Notes under the pieces: generated by a model | The model's database searches: none | What the model was told of the DNA's origin: nothing | The model's input: only the letters and a program-made list of their open reading frames with translations | Shown here: positions 7,535 through 14,611 of the stretch, piece by piece | How the letters are laid out: every line of letters starts with the position of its first letter | Position numbering within the stretch: the stretch's first letter is position 1 | Program-made: the position numbers and the translations under genes | Source of the DNA: Desulfocapsa sp. | GTDB lineage: Bacteria; Desulfobacterota; Desulfobulbia; Desulfobulbales; Desulfocapsaceae | Direction: 5' to 3' | Assembly: GCA_020717935.1 (NCBI GenBank) | Contig: DYDK01000016.1 | Location: 1 to 14,716 of the forward strand | DNA length: 14,716 nucleotides

Positions 7535-8592
7535 GGTTTTTCTTTAAGTGCCTCGGCCAGTTCGCACACGGCCATGGCATAGCGATTAGAGTTATTCCAG
7601 GCGGTGATGGCCTGGAAGTTCGGGTACCCGGCGATATATCGAAAACCGCCACCAGTGAAGGGGGATTTTTCCAGGCCAACAATGGACAATTTTTTATTCT
7701 CAGGAGGAGGAACGAGTTTGATGCCCTGGATGTTACTGACCACTTGCCAGTCAACTCGACTCTTGGTTCCTTGCTGACTGGCATCCATCAATACCTGCCC
7801 TTTGAGCTCCTCGCCCAGGTCAACAAAGCAGGGAGCATCAAGCACCCAATGGAAACGATGGAGGTAATTAGCAATGGAGGCCAGGATATCATTGATGGAG
7901 GCAAAGACATCTCGTTTGGTATCGCCGTCAAAACTTACGGCATATTCACGATAGCTGGAAGGGATAAATTGGGTCTGGCCAAAGGCCCCGGCATAGGAAC
8001 CGGTGATGCTCAAGGTCTCAAGCTGATTGTCACGACAAAGGAGCAGGTAGTCGATGAGTTGGCCCCGAAAAAACGAGCTGCGGCGAGGATAGGCATCGAA
8101 GAGGGTGTTTAAGGTCTTGAAGACCCCAAACGATCCTTTATGCTCACCGAACCGGGATTCAATGCCCCAGATGGCCACCACTGTTTCCCGATTGACCCCT
8201 ATTTCCTTCTCGATTCGGTCTAAAAGAGCCCGATGATTTTTCAGCTCTTGCCGCCCTCTTTCAATGACTGCAGGAGTGATAAAGAGTGGCCAGTAGGCAT
8301 AGTAAGGTTTTGCCTCCCATTGTTTATCCATAAGCTCCAGCACCTTTTTATCAATGGTGCTGCCCGCAAAGAGGTGATCTATCTGGGCCTGAGTGAAATG
8401 ATGTTTTTCCCGTAGTTCTTTGAAGAGTTCCCGATATTTTTCCTGTTGTAGATTGATTCCCTGACCATCGGTGACCAGATCAGCGGCCTTGGGTTGATTG
8501 TTTTCTTGGGCAAAAGCTCCAGGGCGAGAGACGATAAAGCTGAGGAAAAAGATGATAGCAAAGCAATAGGTAAAGCGACAGAAGAGTATGAT
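7531..8592 (-). CDS. mltB: MltB-like lytic transglycosylase (SLT_2 fold), non-canonical start
   Basis: This gene encodes a goose-lysozyme-like periplasmic transglycosylase. WGIESRFG carries the catalytic Glu, followed by YPRRSSFF, LLLCRDN, SITGSYAGAFGQTQFIPSSYREYAVSFDGD and the closing GYPNFQAITAWNNSNRYAMAV, as in MltB/Slt35. The first in-frame standard start is GTG at 8343, but coding sense continues upstream. A hydrophobic signal peptide (IILFCRFTYCFAIIFFLSFIV) ends in AFA before QENNQ, then comes the usual MltB lead-in (KYRELFKELREKHHFTQAQIDHLF). No ATG, GTG or TTG exists in this frame between 8343 and the upstream stop at 8629-8631. AGAGG (8599-8603) lies six bases before an ATC at 8592, which I use as a tentative start, giving about 353 residues. 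ATA at 8589 or a frameshift are alternatives. There is no lipobox. It is coupled to mltA by GTGA. Confidence 0.88.
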   Translation of the reverse strand: MILFCRFTYCFAIIFFLSFIVSRPGAFAQENNQPKAADLVTDGQGINLQQEKYRELFKELREKHHFTQAQIDHLFAGSTIDKKVLELMDKQWEAKPYYAYWPLFITPAVIERGRQELKNHRALLDRIEKEIGVNRETVVAIWGIESRFGEHKGSFGVFKTLNTLFDAYPRRSSFFRGQLIDYLLLCRDNQLETLSITGSYAGAFGQTQFIPSSYREYAVSFDGDTKRDVFASINDILASIANYLHRFHWVLDAPCFVDLGEELKGQVLMDASQQGTKSRVDWQVVSNIQGIKLVPPPENKKLSIVGLEKSPFTGGGFRYIAGYPNFQAITAWNNSNRYAMAVCELAEALKEKP

Positions 8593-8598
8593 AGCAGA

Positions 8599-8603
8599 CC
8601 TCT
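8599..8603 (-). promoter_or_regulatory. Possible ribosome binding site for the unusual mltB start
   Basis: AGAGG on the minus strand lies six bases before ATC (8592) and nine before ATA (8589). It is the only Shine-Dalgarno-like site ahead of the signal peptide, and it starts within 30 bases of the DHH gene stop. Confidence 0.35.
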
Positions 8604-8628
8604 TTTTCTTGAAATTATGGTGTTTTTT

Positions 8629-9597
8629 TCAGGAATGACCGGCAAAGGTTGTCTGGAAGGCCTCAATAAATCCATCCAGCATTTCAACAGGCAGCTGGTT
8701 AATACCCGCAGCGGCAGCTCGTCCACCCCCACTGGGAAAGGCACGACAGAGGGTATCAGCATTCTTGCGATCAGTCAATGGTGCCCTGACGCTGATGCGT
8801 AGAGTCGCATCGGTATTGTGGGTGATCAGGGCGTGGGCCGCTTCTTTTTTTTCCTGGGCTTTGCAATTGGCAAAAACACCGGAGACCCTTCGAGCCCAAG
8901 GAGTATCGGGCAAATGGAAGATCCTGTTTCTGTTGCCAGGATTGATAACCTGTTGCTCCAGGGCCAGTGCCATATCCTGTTGAAAACCCTGTCGTAACAC
9001 AGCAAGCTCAGGGGCGGTAGCAATAAACTCTAAAGGGTCAGCGAAGGGGAGAGTTGCCCGATACAGGTCGGCGGGATGAACGAGGAGATCGGACAGTGAC
9101 TCTCCATAACCATTATAATTCAACAATTCTCCCAGTTCTTGGAACTGCTTGATAACCGATTCTTTGAGGGCAAGGGGGTGGGCGGCTTGACGAGCGGCAT
9201 CATGAAGATTATCGCCAAAGGCCCCAACCATAGCCCATTTACAGAAACGACCCTGGAGCAGGGAGTTCACGATAAGTGAGGTGCAGGTATCGGCTGCGGT
9301 GTTGATATGAGTCGTCAGAGTCGGGCTTTGTGGAAGAGTGCCGACAAAATGGTGATCGATATAGAGCACTTGATTGCCACGATTATCGAGAATAGCCTGT
9401 AAAAATTGGCGATTGCTCTCTAAGGAAACATCAAGAACGGTCAGGAAGCTGTTTTCTACGCCTGACACCGAAGCGAGCAGTGTAACATCCCGTTTGACAC
9501 CAGTGATGAGAAGGGCATCAGGGATGGGCGTCTGCCGGCGGAGTTGGTGCAAGGCGCATATTCCGTCGGCATCGCCATTGAATATGTCATAGTGCAT
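8629..9597 (-). CDS. DHH/DHHA1-family phosphoesterase
   Basis: DHH proteins are metal-dependent phosphoesterases or nucleases. This 322-residue protein begins MHYDIFNGDADGICALHQLR, giving the first metal motif (DAD at 9-11). VLDVS (56-60) is a second aspartate motif, the DHH triad is at 81-83 (YIDHHFVG), and AFGDN follows further on. The C-terminal DHHA1 half ends in SGGGRAAAAGINQLP, where Arg stands in the place of the more usual His of GGGH. No signal peptide is seen, so it should be cytoplasmic. I chose the ATG at 9597 because relatives start just before the DADG motif. A TTG at 9618, directly after the lptD stop, would add seven residues, and neither start has a strong ribosome site. It is the second gene of the operon. 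The substrate (oligoribonucleotide, pAp, cyclic dinucleotide or other) cannot be decided. Confidence 0.85.
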   Translation of the reverse strand: MHYDIFNGDADGICALHQLRRQTPIPDALLITGVKRDVTLLASVSGVENSFLTVLDVSLESNRQFLQAILDNRGNQVLYIDHHFVGTLPQSPTLTTHINTAADTCTSLIVNSLLQGRFCKWAMVGAFGDNLHDAARQAAHPLALKESVIKQFQELGELLNYNGYGESLSDLLVHPADLYRATLPFADPLEFIATAPELAVLRQGFQQDMALALEQQVINPGNRNRIFHLPDTPWARRVSGVFANCKAQEKKEAAHALITHNTDATLRISVRAPLTDRKNADTLCRAFPSGGGRAAAAGINQLPVEMLDGFIEAFQTTFAGHS

Positions 9598-9618
9598 GAC
9601 AAACGACCGTTTCCACAA

Positions 9619-12009
9619 TTAAAGATCAACTCCCAGGGCGTTACCAAGATTAGCCAGGCTGAATAACAGCATGACACTCTGGTCGCCTGGGGTATAATTG
9701 GAACGCAATTCGACGGCCCAACAGGAAGGTTGATAGATCAAAGAAATGTTTTGTTCAATGGTCTGCGATTGTGTGAGTGAATGTTCGATTCGGTACGCCG
9801 CCGCTACAGTATCAATAATCTTGGCACGGGCCGCAACATTGATTTGATGGACATTTTCCAATCCCGTGTAGTTCGGATAGAAAAAGCTGTAAGTGCCGTA
9901 GTTGTCTCTACTGTTATAGGGAGAACCGTCGATTATAGCGGTATTACTGTACAAATAATCGATGGCCAGCGAGTCGCCACGACTGGTACGAAGATTACTT
10001 GCCAGACTGTAAAAGGTCACTCCTTCTCCATAAATACCAACATCGGTTTCATAGGAAAGGGCAAAATAATTGACCGGTGTCCAGCCTAATTTGAAACTGA
10101 CGGGCGTCAATGGTTTGTCCGTATATTCCTCCCGCAGGTCATAGCTTTCCCAGATCTTGAAATAGCCATAATCATGGCCAGCTTCTTTTTTGGTCTCACC
10201 GAAAATTTCGAAGAAATTGTCAATTCCGTAGGTCACAGCATTTCTTTCGGGAATACGGTCAATGGCATCAAAAAGCGGGAGGTCGTTCTGGTCGGTTTCC
10301 GGGAGATAATCATATTGGAAATACGGACGGAGGCGATGATCCCAACTGCTGATCTCACCGTGGTTGAAATCAAAATTGCGTAACAGGGTGGTTCCCGTTT
10401 CTCCATGCAGATTAAAAAGAGTCCGGTTCTGGTTGTCATCATTATTCCAGATTCCGTCACCATAGGTCTGCACCATATAGGAGGTGTTGCGAACGCCAGC
10501 CTCAGCCCGGGATTCAAGATAGGGGCTCAAGGGGACGGGAACACTCAGACGCGGGAACAGATCAATGCGTTGACCGCCAACCCCGTCATCTCGCCAGTAG
10601 TTCACATAGTTGGCATCCCAATCCAGGGCAAAGGACGACTCGGCGATGGGCAATGAACCCGTAAAATCCAAGCCTGGCAATTTCCAGAGCGGGGTAGGTG
10701 AGGTCGTGTAAGTGCGCACATCATTAACGGCCAGCAAATTTGTGGTCAATGACATGGAGTCCCAAGCCTTGAGCACTTTGACTGTGTTGAAGCGCTGGTC
10801 GTCGGTATAATTTTGGAAGTCTCGGCCGTACATCGAAAGAAAACGGTTCCTCGTCTGCGTATAACCAGTGAAACCCGTGTTGAACTCGGTCAGATAATCA
10901 CGGTCGGAGACAATATCGAGATCGATTCGAGTGTACCAGTCATTGTCCATATCATGGTCAATCTTGCCCCGTAGCCAGTATCGGTCGGAGTTGGTATGGG
11001 TATATCCGGCGTCATGGTAATAGTCGATTTCGGATGGGTCAGAGAGCTTATCATCAAGATAACTTGCCATGAGTGTTCCTTTTTGTGACTCACCCAGGAC
11101 GAAACGAAACTCCATGCCGGGCATAACGCCGCGCTTGGCATAGTATTCGGGAAAAAAGGTCAGGTCGGTAGAATCGGATAGATTAACAAACAGGGGCAAA
11201 TCAACACCGAAACCATTGTTGTCGGAGATCTTAATCTCAGGAAACATCAGACCGGTCTGCCGTGTATTTTTAGCCGGTATAATCATCCAGGGCGAATAGA
11301 GAACCGGAACATCTTTAATCCGAAAAGTGGCATTTTTCATCACAGCATAGCCTCCTTCGGTGATAGTGGTGTCGGTGCTGGCAAGGCTCCAGGGTGGAGT
11401 TTCGTTCTCCTTTAACTTACAGCTTATGACCCAGCCGTTTTTAATATGATAGGTATTGAATCCTGTTTTCTCGATGCTGCTTCCTTCAACATGGAGATCC
11501 AAGGCCTTGCGCAGGATAGTGGCATCGGTAAACGAGGCGGTCTCCTTGTTCAGATCCATGGCCCCTTTTTCGGCCTTGATTTCATCATTTGCCCCTTTAA
11601 TCGATATATGACCACGGGCCTTGATTGAACCCTGCTCGGTGTCATAGGCAATCCAGTCGGCTTTGATCGTGACTTTGTCTTCAAAGCGGGGAGTACTGTT
11701 TTTGGCCAAAGCATCTCCAGTTATGATTTCAGGTTGTGATGCTGACTCTTCCAGAAGCTCGGCCCATTGTTGTTTTTTTGCACGGCCTGCAGGCGGTTCA
11801 GGTGGGAGCTGTTCCCGTTTAATGAGCACCACATTGCCTTCGGCGATGATGGACTTGGGGTCTTCGTAACGCGTGATCTTATCAGCGGCGATCTGCCATT
11901 CCTCGGTGTTCACTGTTTCGGCAGAGACATTGCTGATTGGCAGTGACAGGGCGATCAAGGAGCTCAGGTATAACAGACGGCTGGCACGGGAAGAATAGGT
12001 CTTGGTCAC
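9619..12009 (-). CDS. lptD: LPS-assembly outer-membrane protein LptD
   Basis: LptD, with LptE, forms the outer-membrane translocon that puts lipopolysaccharide in the outer leaflet. The protein has 796 residues. A signal peptide (RLLYLSSLIALSLPISNVSA) is followed by an OstA/LptA-like periplasmic domain (WQIAADKITRYEDPKSIIAEGNVVL, then ADWIAYDTEQGSIKARGHISI) and a long beta-barrel with alternating aromatic strands to the end. Only two cysteines remain in the mature chain, Cys197 (WVISCKLKENETPPWSL) and Cys763 (QPSCWAVELR). They match one N-domain/barrel disulfide rather than the two of E. coli. A charged Pro/Gln-rich insert of about 48 residues (63-111) splits the first OstA repeat. I chose GTG 12009 because AAGGAG lies six bases upstream; an in-frame ATG at 12057 would disturb the signal peptide. 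It is the first gene of the operon. Confidence 0.95.
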   Translation of the reverse strand: MTKTYSSRASRLLYLSSLIALSLPISNVSAETVNTEEWQIAADKITRYEDPKSIIAEGNVVLIKREQLPPEPPAGRAKKQQWAELLEESASQPEIITGDALAKNSTPRFEDKVTIKADWIAYDTEQGSIKARGHISIKGANDEIKAEKGAMDLNKETASFTDATILRKALDLHVEGSSIEKTGFNTYHIKNGWVISCKLKENETPPWSLASTDTTITEGGYAVMKNATFRIKDVPVLYSPWMIIPAKNTRQTGLMFPEIKISDNNGFGVDLPLFVNLSDSTDLTFFPEYYAKRGVMPGMEFRFVLGESQKGTLMASYLDDKLSDPSEIDYYHDAGYTHTNSDRYWLRGKIDHDMDNDWYTRIDLDIVSDRDYLTEFNTGFTGYTQTRNRFLSMYGRDFQNYTDDQRFNTVKVLKAWDSMSLTTNLLAVNDVRTYTTSPTPLWKLPGLDFTGSLPIAESSFALDWDANYVNYWRDDGVGGQRIDLFPRLSVPVPLSPYLESRAEAGVRNTSYMVQTYGDGIWNNDDNQNRTLFNLHGETGTTLLRNFDFNHGEISSWDHRLRPYFQYDYLPETDQNDLPLFDAIDRIPERNAVTYGIDNFFEIFGETKKEAGHDYGYFKIWESYDLREEYTDKPLTPVSFKLGWTPVNYFALSYETDVGIYGEGVTFYSLASNLRTSRGDSLAIDYLYSNTAIIDGSPYNSRDNYGTYSFFYPNYTGLENVHQINVAARAKIIDTVAAAYRIEHSLTQSQTIEQNISLIYQPSCWAVELRSNYTPGDQSVMLLFSLANLGNALGVDL

Positions 12010-12015
12010 AGGGCA

Positions 12016-12021
12016 CTCCTT
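12016..12021 (-). promoter_or_regulatory. Ribosome binding site deciding the lptD start
   Basis: AAGGAG on the minus strand lies six bases before GTG 12009. It also places the start directly before a standard signal peptide, so the longer ATG form from 12057 is unlikely. Confidence 0.7.
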
Positions 12022-12057
12022 TATGGAAAATAAAGAGCAAATTGACAAAAGATACAT

Positions 12058-12599
12058 ATAATCAGTAAGGTCTGGTTAAAAATTTGCAGTGATATTTAAC
12101 CGGAAGTTTTTCAACAATGTGTTTTTTGTGCTGACACAACATTGTGAATCGGTGAGCTCTCTCACAGAGCTCGATAGTTGCGGAGCCAATCCTCAGTAAA
12201 TGCCGGATGACAGAATCCCAAATGCTTGAACAAAATAACAGCGCAACAAATCACCCAAAAAACTATATACAAGCCCCTCTCCAGACATTACTAACATAGA
12301 TTGATTTTACTTAATCAGATTAAATGTTTCAAGTAACTCTGAGTATAAAGGGCGTTAATTATTCATTTTATGAATTGCTTGCTGTTGTTTGCACTCCATT
12401 CCGTTGCCTTCAACAGGCTCACTCTGTCCTTTCCTGCCAAAGATTGTTAACTGTAATTTCCTCCAATACTCCTTCCCAACCATAATTGGTTGGATGTCGT
12501 TAGATTCTCCGCGAGAGACAGTATTGTATTGAAATTGTGTATAAAAGTGTCTTGAGCTGGTGTAAAGTGTGTGGTTATTTCCAATAACCACTGTAAAAG
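12058..12599. other. AT-rich intergenic region upstream of lptD
   Basis: No convincing gene is present. The promoter of the lptD operon should lie here, reading leftwards. The best candidate I see (TTGTTG, 17 bases, TATCAC near 12090-12120) is weak, so I do not call it. A small stem-loop at 12154-12172 (GAGCTCT-CTCAC-AGAGCTC) is present. An 85-codon minus-strand frame (12355-12612) begins inside element B and has no recognisable content. Confidence 0.4.
12154..12172. repeat. Small 7-bp stem-loop upstream of lptD
   Basis: GAGCTCT (12154-12160) and AGAGCTC (12166-12172) pair around the loop CTCAC. There is no U-tract on either side. It might be an operator or part of the lptD leader, but nothing in the sequence decides this. 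Confidence 0.3.
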
Positions 12600-12740
12600 G
12601 AGCCTCTTGCAAAATGAAGATTTTTGTTCAAAATCGAGGCATGCGAAAAATTTTACCACATGCATATAGTTGATATTACGATGATAAAATTTTGAGCATA
12701 ACGAAGAGTTTGGGCGAAAAGATCATTTTGCAAGAGGCTC
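12600..12740. repeat. Long palindromic element B with perfect 18-bp terminal inverted repeats
   Basis: Bases 12600-12617 (GAGCCTCTTGCAAAATGA) are the exact reverse complement of 12723-12740. The 105 bp between them continue the symmetry imperfectly (AAAATTTTA against TAAAATTTT, ATCGAGG...GCGAAAA against AACGAAGAG...GCGAAAA). It resembles element A in its ends (G.GCCTC..GCAA), in the TCGAGG block and in the AACGAAGA/GAAAAGA blocks of the right arm. No protein is encoded. It looks like a second, diverged member of the same MITE-like hairpin class, sitting in the gene-free region between the lptD operon and the TPR gene. Confidence 0.75.
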
Positions 12741-13329
12741 AAAGGCTTGCACATAAATCTCGTACAAAATGATCAGCAAGCGCGGAGGCGCTATGTGTTG
12801 TTGGTAATATCCTGAAATGATGGGGTTTTATGCTTTTTCCTGGTATTTTCTGATATGGTTTTGTATCCAGCAAAACAAATCCAGGGAGGATGTCATAAAG
12901 CTCATAGAGAAAATATCATGGTTGATGGGGTGTGTCCAACAAAGTTTGTTTCGTAATTTGAACATGGTTGCGCTAACCTTGTAATGTCAGGGGGTATAGT
13001 AAAGTTACTCAGCGCCTGGCGTTTGGCGTTATTTCATTGCCTGGGGATCAACTTCTACGCTTTTTGGGGGCATTTTTCAAAAAATAAAAAACATGGTTAC
13101 AGGAAAGTAGTGCGTCCATCTTGTTGAGATTTTAGCAAAAGAGACCAAGGGATATTAGGGTGTTATGCTCAATTGTGTGAATATGCAGAAAAATGAGAGC
13201 TGTTGCTATTCTGTATATGCGGTTCGTTTTGCAAGAGTCTCATTCGGTAGAGGGTATCTTGCTTCATTCTTTCTCCCGCAAACAGCTTTCCCGATCAATC
13301 AGAAGCTTCCTGTCAGCCACAATCAGAAT
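12741..13329. other. Gene-free stretch between element B and the TPR gene
   Basis: I see no gene, tRNA or array here. CAAAATGATC at 12765-12774 mirrors GATCATTTTG at 12721-12730, the right end of element B, so a piece of a further copy may remain. Short frames in this stretch have no domain content or ribosome sites. It is AT-rich and looks like decayed intergenic DNA. Confidence 0.4.
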
Positions 13330-13369
13330 TATAGGCGATTCCTTGCGTTATAACAAGGAATCGCCTATA
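13330..13369. repeat. Perfect 16-bp stem-loop upstream of the TPR gene
   Basis: TATAGGCGATTCCTTG (13330-13345) pairs perfectly with 13354-13369 around the eight-base loop CGTTATAA. A T-G pair and two A-T pairs could extend it. No T-run follows on the plus strand, and on the minus strand the stem is followed by TTCTGATT, so it is not a standard terminator. It lies 110 bp before the TPR start, just upstream of a candidate promoter. Confidence 0.7.
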
Positions 13370-13391
13370 GTTACATTTCATTCGAGGTTCA

Positions 13392-13420
13392 TTGTTTGTA
13401 TATTAATTCCGATTCATAAA
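13392..13420 (+). promoter_or_regulatory. Candidate promoter of the TPR gene
   Basis: TTGTTT (13392-13397) is followed after 17 bases by CATAAA (13415-13420, 4/6 to TATAAT), about 60 bases before the start codon. The inverted pair GTTTGTA (13394-13400) and TACAAAC (13422-13428) brackets it and could be an operator. Both are modest matches in AT-rich DNA. Confidence 0.3.
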
Positions 13421-13479
13421 TTACAAACATGCGATGTGTTTTCTGGTTCTACAAATTCAATCACTTCCATGGAGATGTC

Positions 13480-14097
13480 ATGACAACCGCCGGAAAAATG
13501 GTTAAAAAAGAGACCATGCTGATAGGCATTGGTATCAGCTTGGTAGTGGGTTTTCTGACCGGAACCATTTTTTGTGTTTACAAACTTGGGCCATCAAAAA
13601 CAACTGTCAGTCAACCCAGCAGCAATGTTGCCCAACAAGGAGTCTCCCTGAACAATGAGCAGATAAAGGCTATCACCGCTCTTGAAGCGGAAGTAACCAA
13701 AAACCATGCCAATGGTGAGGCATGGATTCGGCTTGCCAACCTTTACTTCGACACCAATCAGGTCAAGAAGTCAATCGTTGCCTATAATCACGCTCTTGAG
13801 CATGTACCACCAAATGCTGATATTCTGACAGATCTTGGCGTCATGTACCGAAACGATAAACAGCCTGATAAGGCCATTGAATTTTTTGATAAAGCCATTC
13901 AGATCAATTCTCGTCATGAAACCGCACGCATGAACAAAGGCGTTGTTCTTCTCTATGATCTTGGTCGGATTCCAGAGGCCCTGCAGGCTTGGCAGGATTT
14001 GCTTGCTGTCAATCCCAATGCTATGGCACCGGGAGGTCAGTCTGTTCGAGAGCTGATGGCGAAGGTTGCAAAAGAGATGGATGGCTCAGGCAAATAA
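13480..14097 (+). CDS. Membrane-anchored tetratricopeptide repeat protein
   Basis: The 205-residue protein has one N-terminal membrane segment (about 13-35, MLIGIGISLVVGFLTGTIFCVYKL) after a short Lys-containing stretch, so it is probably anchored in the inner membrane with the rest in the periplasm. A 40-residue polar linker follows. Three TPR units then lie at about 78-111 (GEAWIRLANLYFDTNQVKKSIVAYNHAL), 112-145 (ADILTDLGVMYRNDKQPDKAIEFFDKAI) and 146-180 (ETARMNKGVVLLYDLGRIPEALQAW), with a short helix at the end. The layout is like NrfG/CcmH-type TPR proteins, which hold partner proteins, but no partner gene is nearby. I chose ATG 13480 because GGAG (13471-13474) lies five bases upstream; the in-frame ATG at 13429 has no such site and would spoil the topology. 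It appears monocistronic. Confidence 0.88.
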   Translation: MTTAGKMVKKETMLIGIGISLVVGFLTGTIFCVYKLGPSKTTVSQPSSNVAQQGVSLNNEQIKAITALEAEVTKNHANGEAWIRLANLYFDTNQVKKSIVAYNHALEHVPPNADILTDLGVMYRNDKQPDKAIEFFDKAIQINSRHETARMNKGVVLLYDLGRIPEALQAWQDLLAVNPNAMAPGGQSVRELMAKVAKEMDGSGK

Positions 14098-14101
14098 TAT
14101 C

Positions 14102-14242
14102 TTATCTATAAGTAATCATGATTTTATTTAAGACGATCATCGTCGCCGTCAAAGTATTCAGGGCAATATACGACAAATCTGTTTTTTCGTATCTCGCTAT
14201 CAACTGACGAAACCTGTTGAACCAGGTGCGCAAGCTCTGCTG
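14102..14242 (-). pseudogene. C-terminal remnant of an IS5-like transposase
   Basis: In one minus-strand frame the 46 residues include RTWFNRFRQLIARYEKTDLS followed by YIALNTLTATMIVLNK. This matches the end of IS5-family DDE transposases, where an ERT.aW.nRFR.L..RYEk block precedes the last helix. It stops naturally at 14102 but is cut by a TAA at 14243-14245. On its 5' side another frame (about 14400-14269, KNRRWLEYVVKKHGVIPHSR) may be a further scrap of the same gene. The catalytic part is missing. Assignment is by eye and only to family level. Confidence 0.5.
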
Positions 14243-14247
14243 TTATA

Positions 14248-14257
14248 CCCCCCCCCC
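14248..14257. repeat. Homopolymer tract of ten C
   Basis: Ten consecutive C residues lie just upstream (in minus-strand sense) of the transposase tail and between its two possible frames. Such tracts slip in replication and sequencing, so the tract may have caused the frame loss or may itself be miscounted. Confidence 0.6.
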
Positions 14258-14611
14258 ACCGGCGTGCCTTAAAGGTTGGGGTTCCTTCTCAATGAGTTCT
14301 TTTCCTTACCCCTGGGACGGGAATGGGGTATGACGCCGTGCTTTTTCACTACATATTCGAGCCATCGGCGGTTTTTCAGAAACAGGTAATTCCTTCCATG
14401 GCGTCATCTTCAGCCAAGCCGTGCTTCCAGATATCCCGGAAAGATATGGACTTTGGGCCGAGTGGAATTTGTTACATATATTTTGGAAATAGTGAAGCGT
14501 AACGATCAGGTTAACCAATCGTGCCGGGGATGTCTCTTTGAAACAGAATCATTACAAACGGTTAGGTTGTACATTTTGTTGGACATCCATTCAAAAACAA
14601 CATCTTAGGGC

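Noticed and set aside
8379..8762. 127-codon minus-strand frame over the mltB start and DHH end
   Set aside because: It is out of frame with both real genes. The signal peptide and MltB lead-in lie in the other frame.
12090..12120. TTGTTG-17-TATCAC as the lptD promoter
   Set aside because: Both boxes are poor matches in AT-rich DNA and other equally weak pairs exist nearby.
12355..12612. 85-codon minus-strand frame beginning inside element B
   Set aside because: No recognisable domain, no good ribosome site, and its start lies in the repeat arm. A competing frame of similar length overlaps it.
12960..12981. Short imperfect hairpin around GGTTGCGCTAACC
   Set aside because: Only about eight pairs with a mismatch, no conserved context, and expected by chance in a region this long.
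13193..13483. 96-codon plus-strand frame upstream of the TPR gene
   Set aside because: It runs straight through the perfect stem-loop at 13330-13369 and has no domain content, so it is probably chance.
14132..14144. GACGATCATCGTC palindrome after the TPR gene as a terminator
   Set aside because: The 13-bp palindrome has a one-base centre, so it cannot form a hairpin loop, and no T-run follows.
14306..14518. 70-codon minus-strand frame at the right edge
   Set aside because: It lies in decayed mobile-element DNA and shows no motif. A different frame of the same stretch looks more like transposase debris.
12933..14585. TGTCCAACAAA at 12933-12943 and its inverse TTTGTTGGACA at 14575-14585, as possible ends of a 1.65-kb element carrying the TPR gene
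   Set aside because: An 11-bp inverted match is expected by chance many times in a 14.7-kb window, the flanks do not extend it, and no target duplication is visible.
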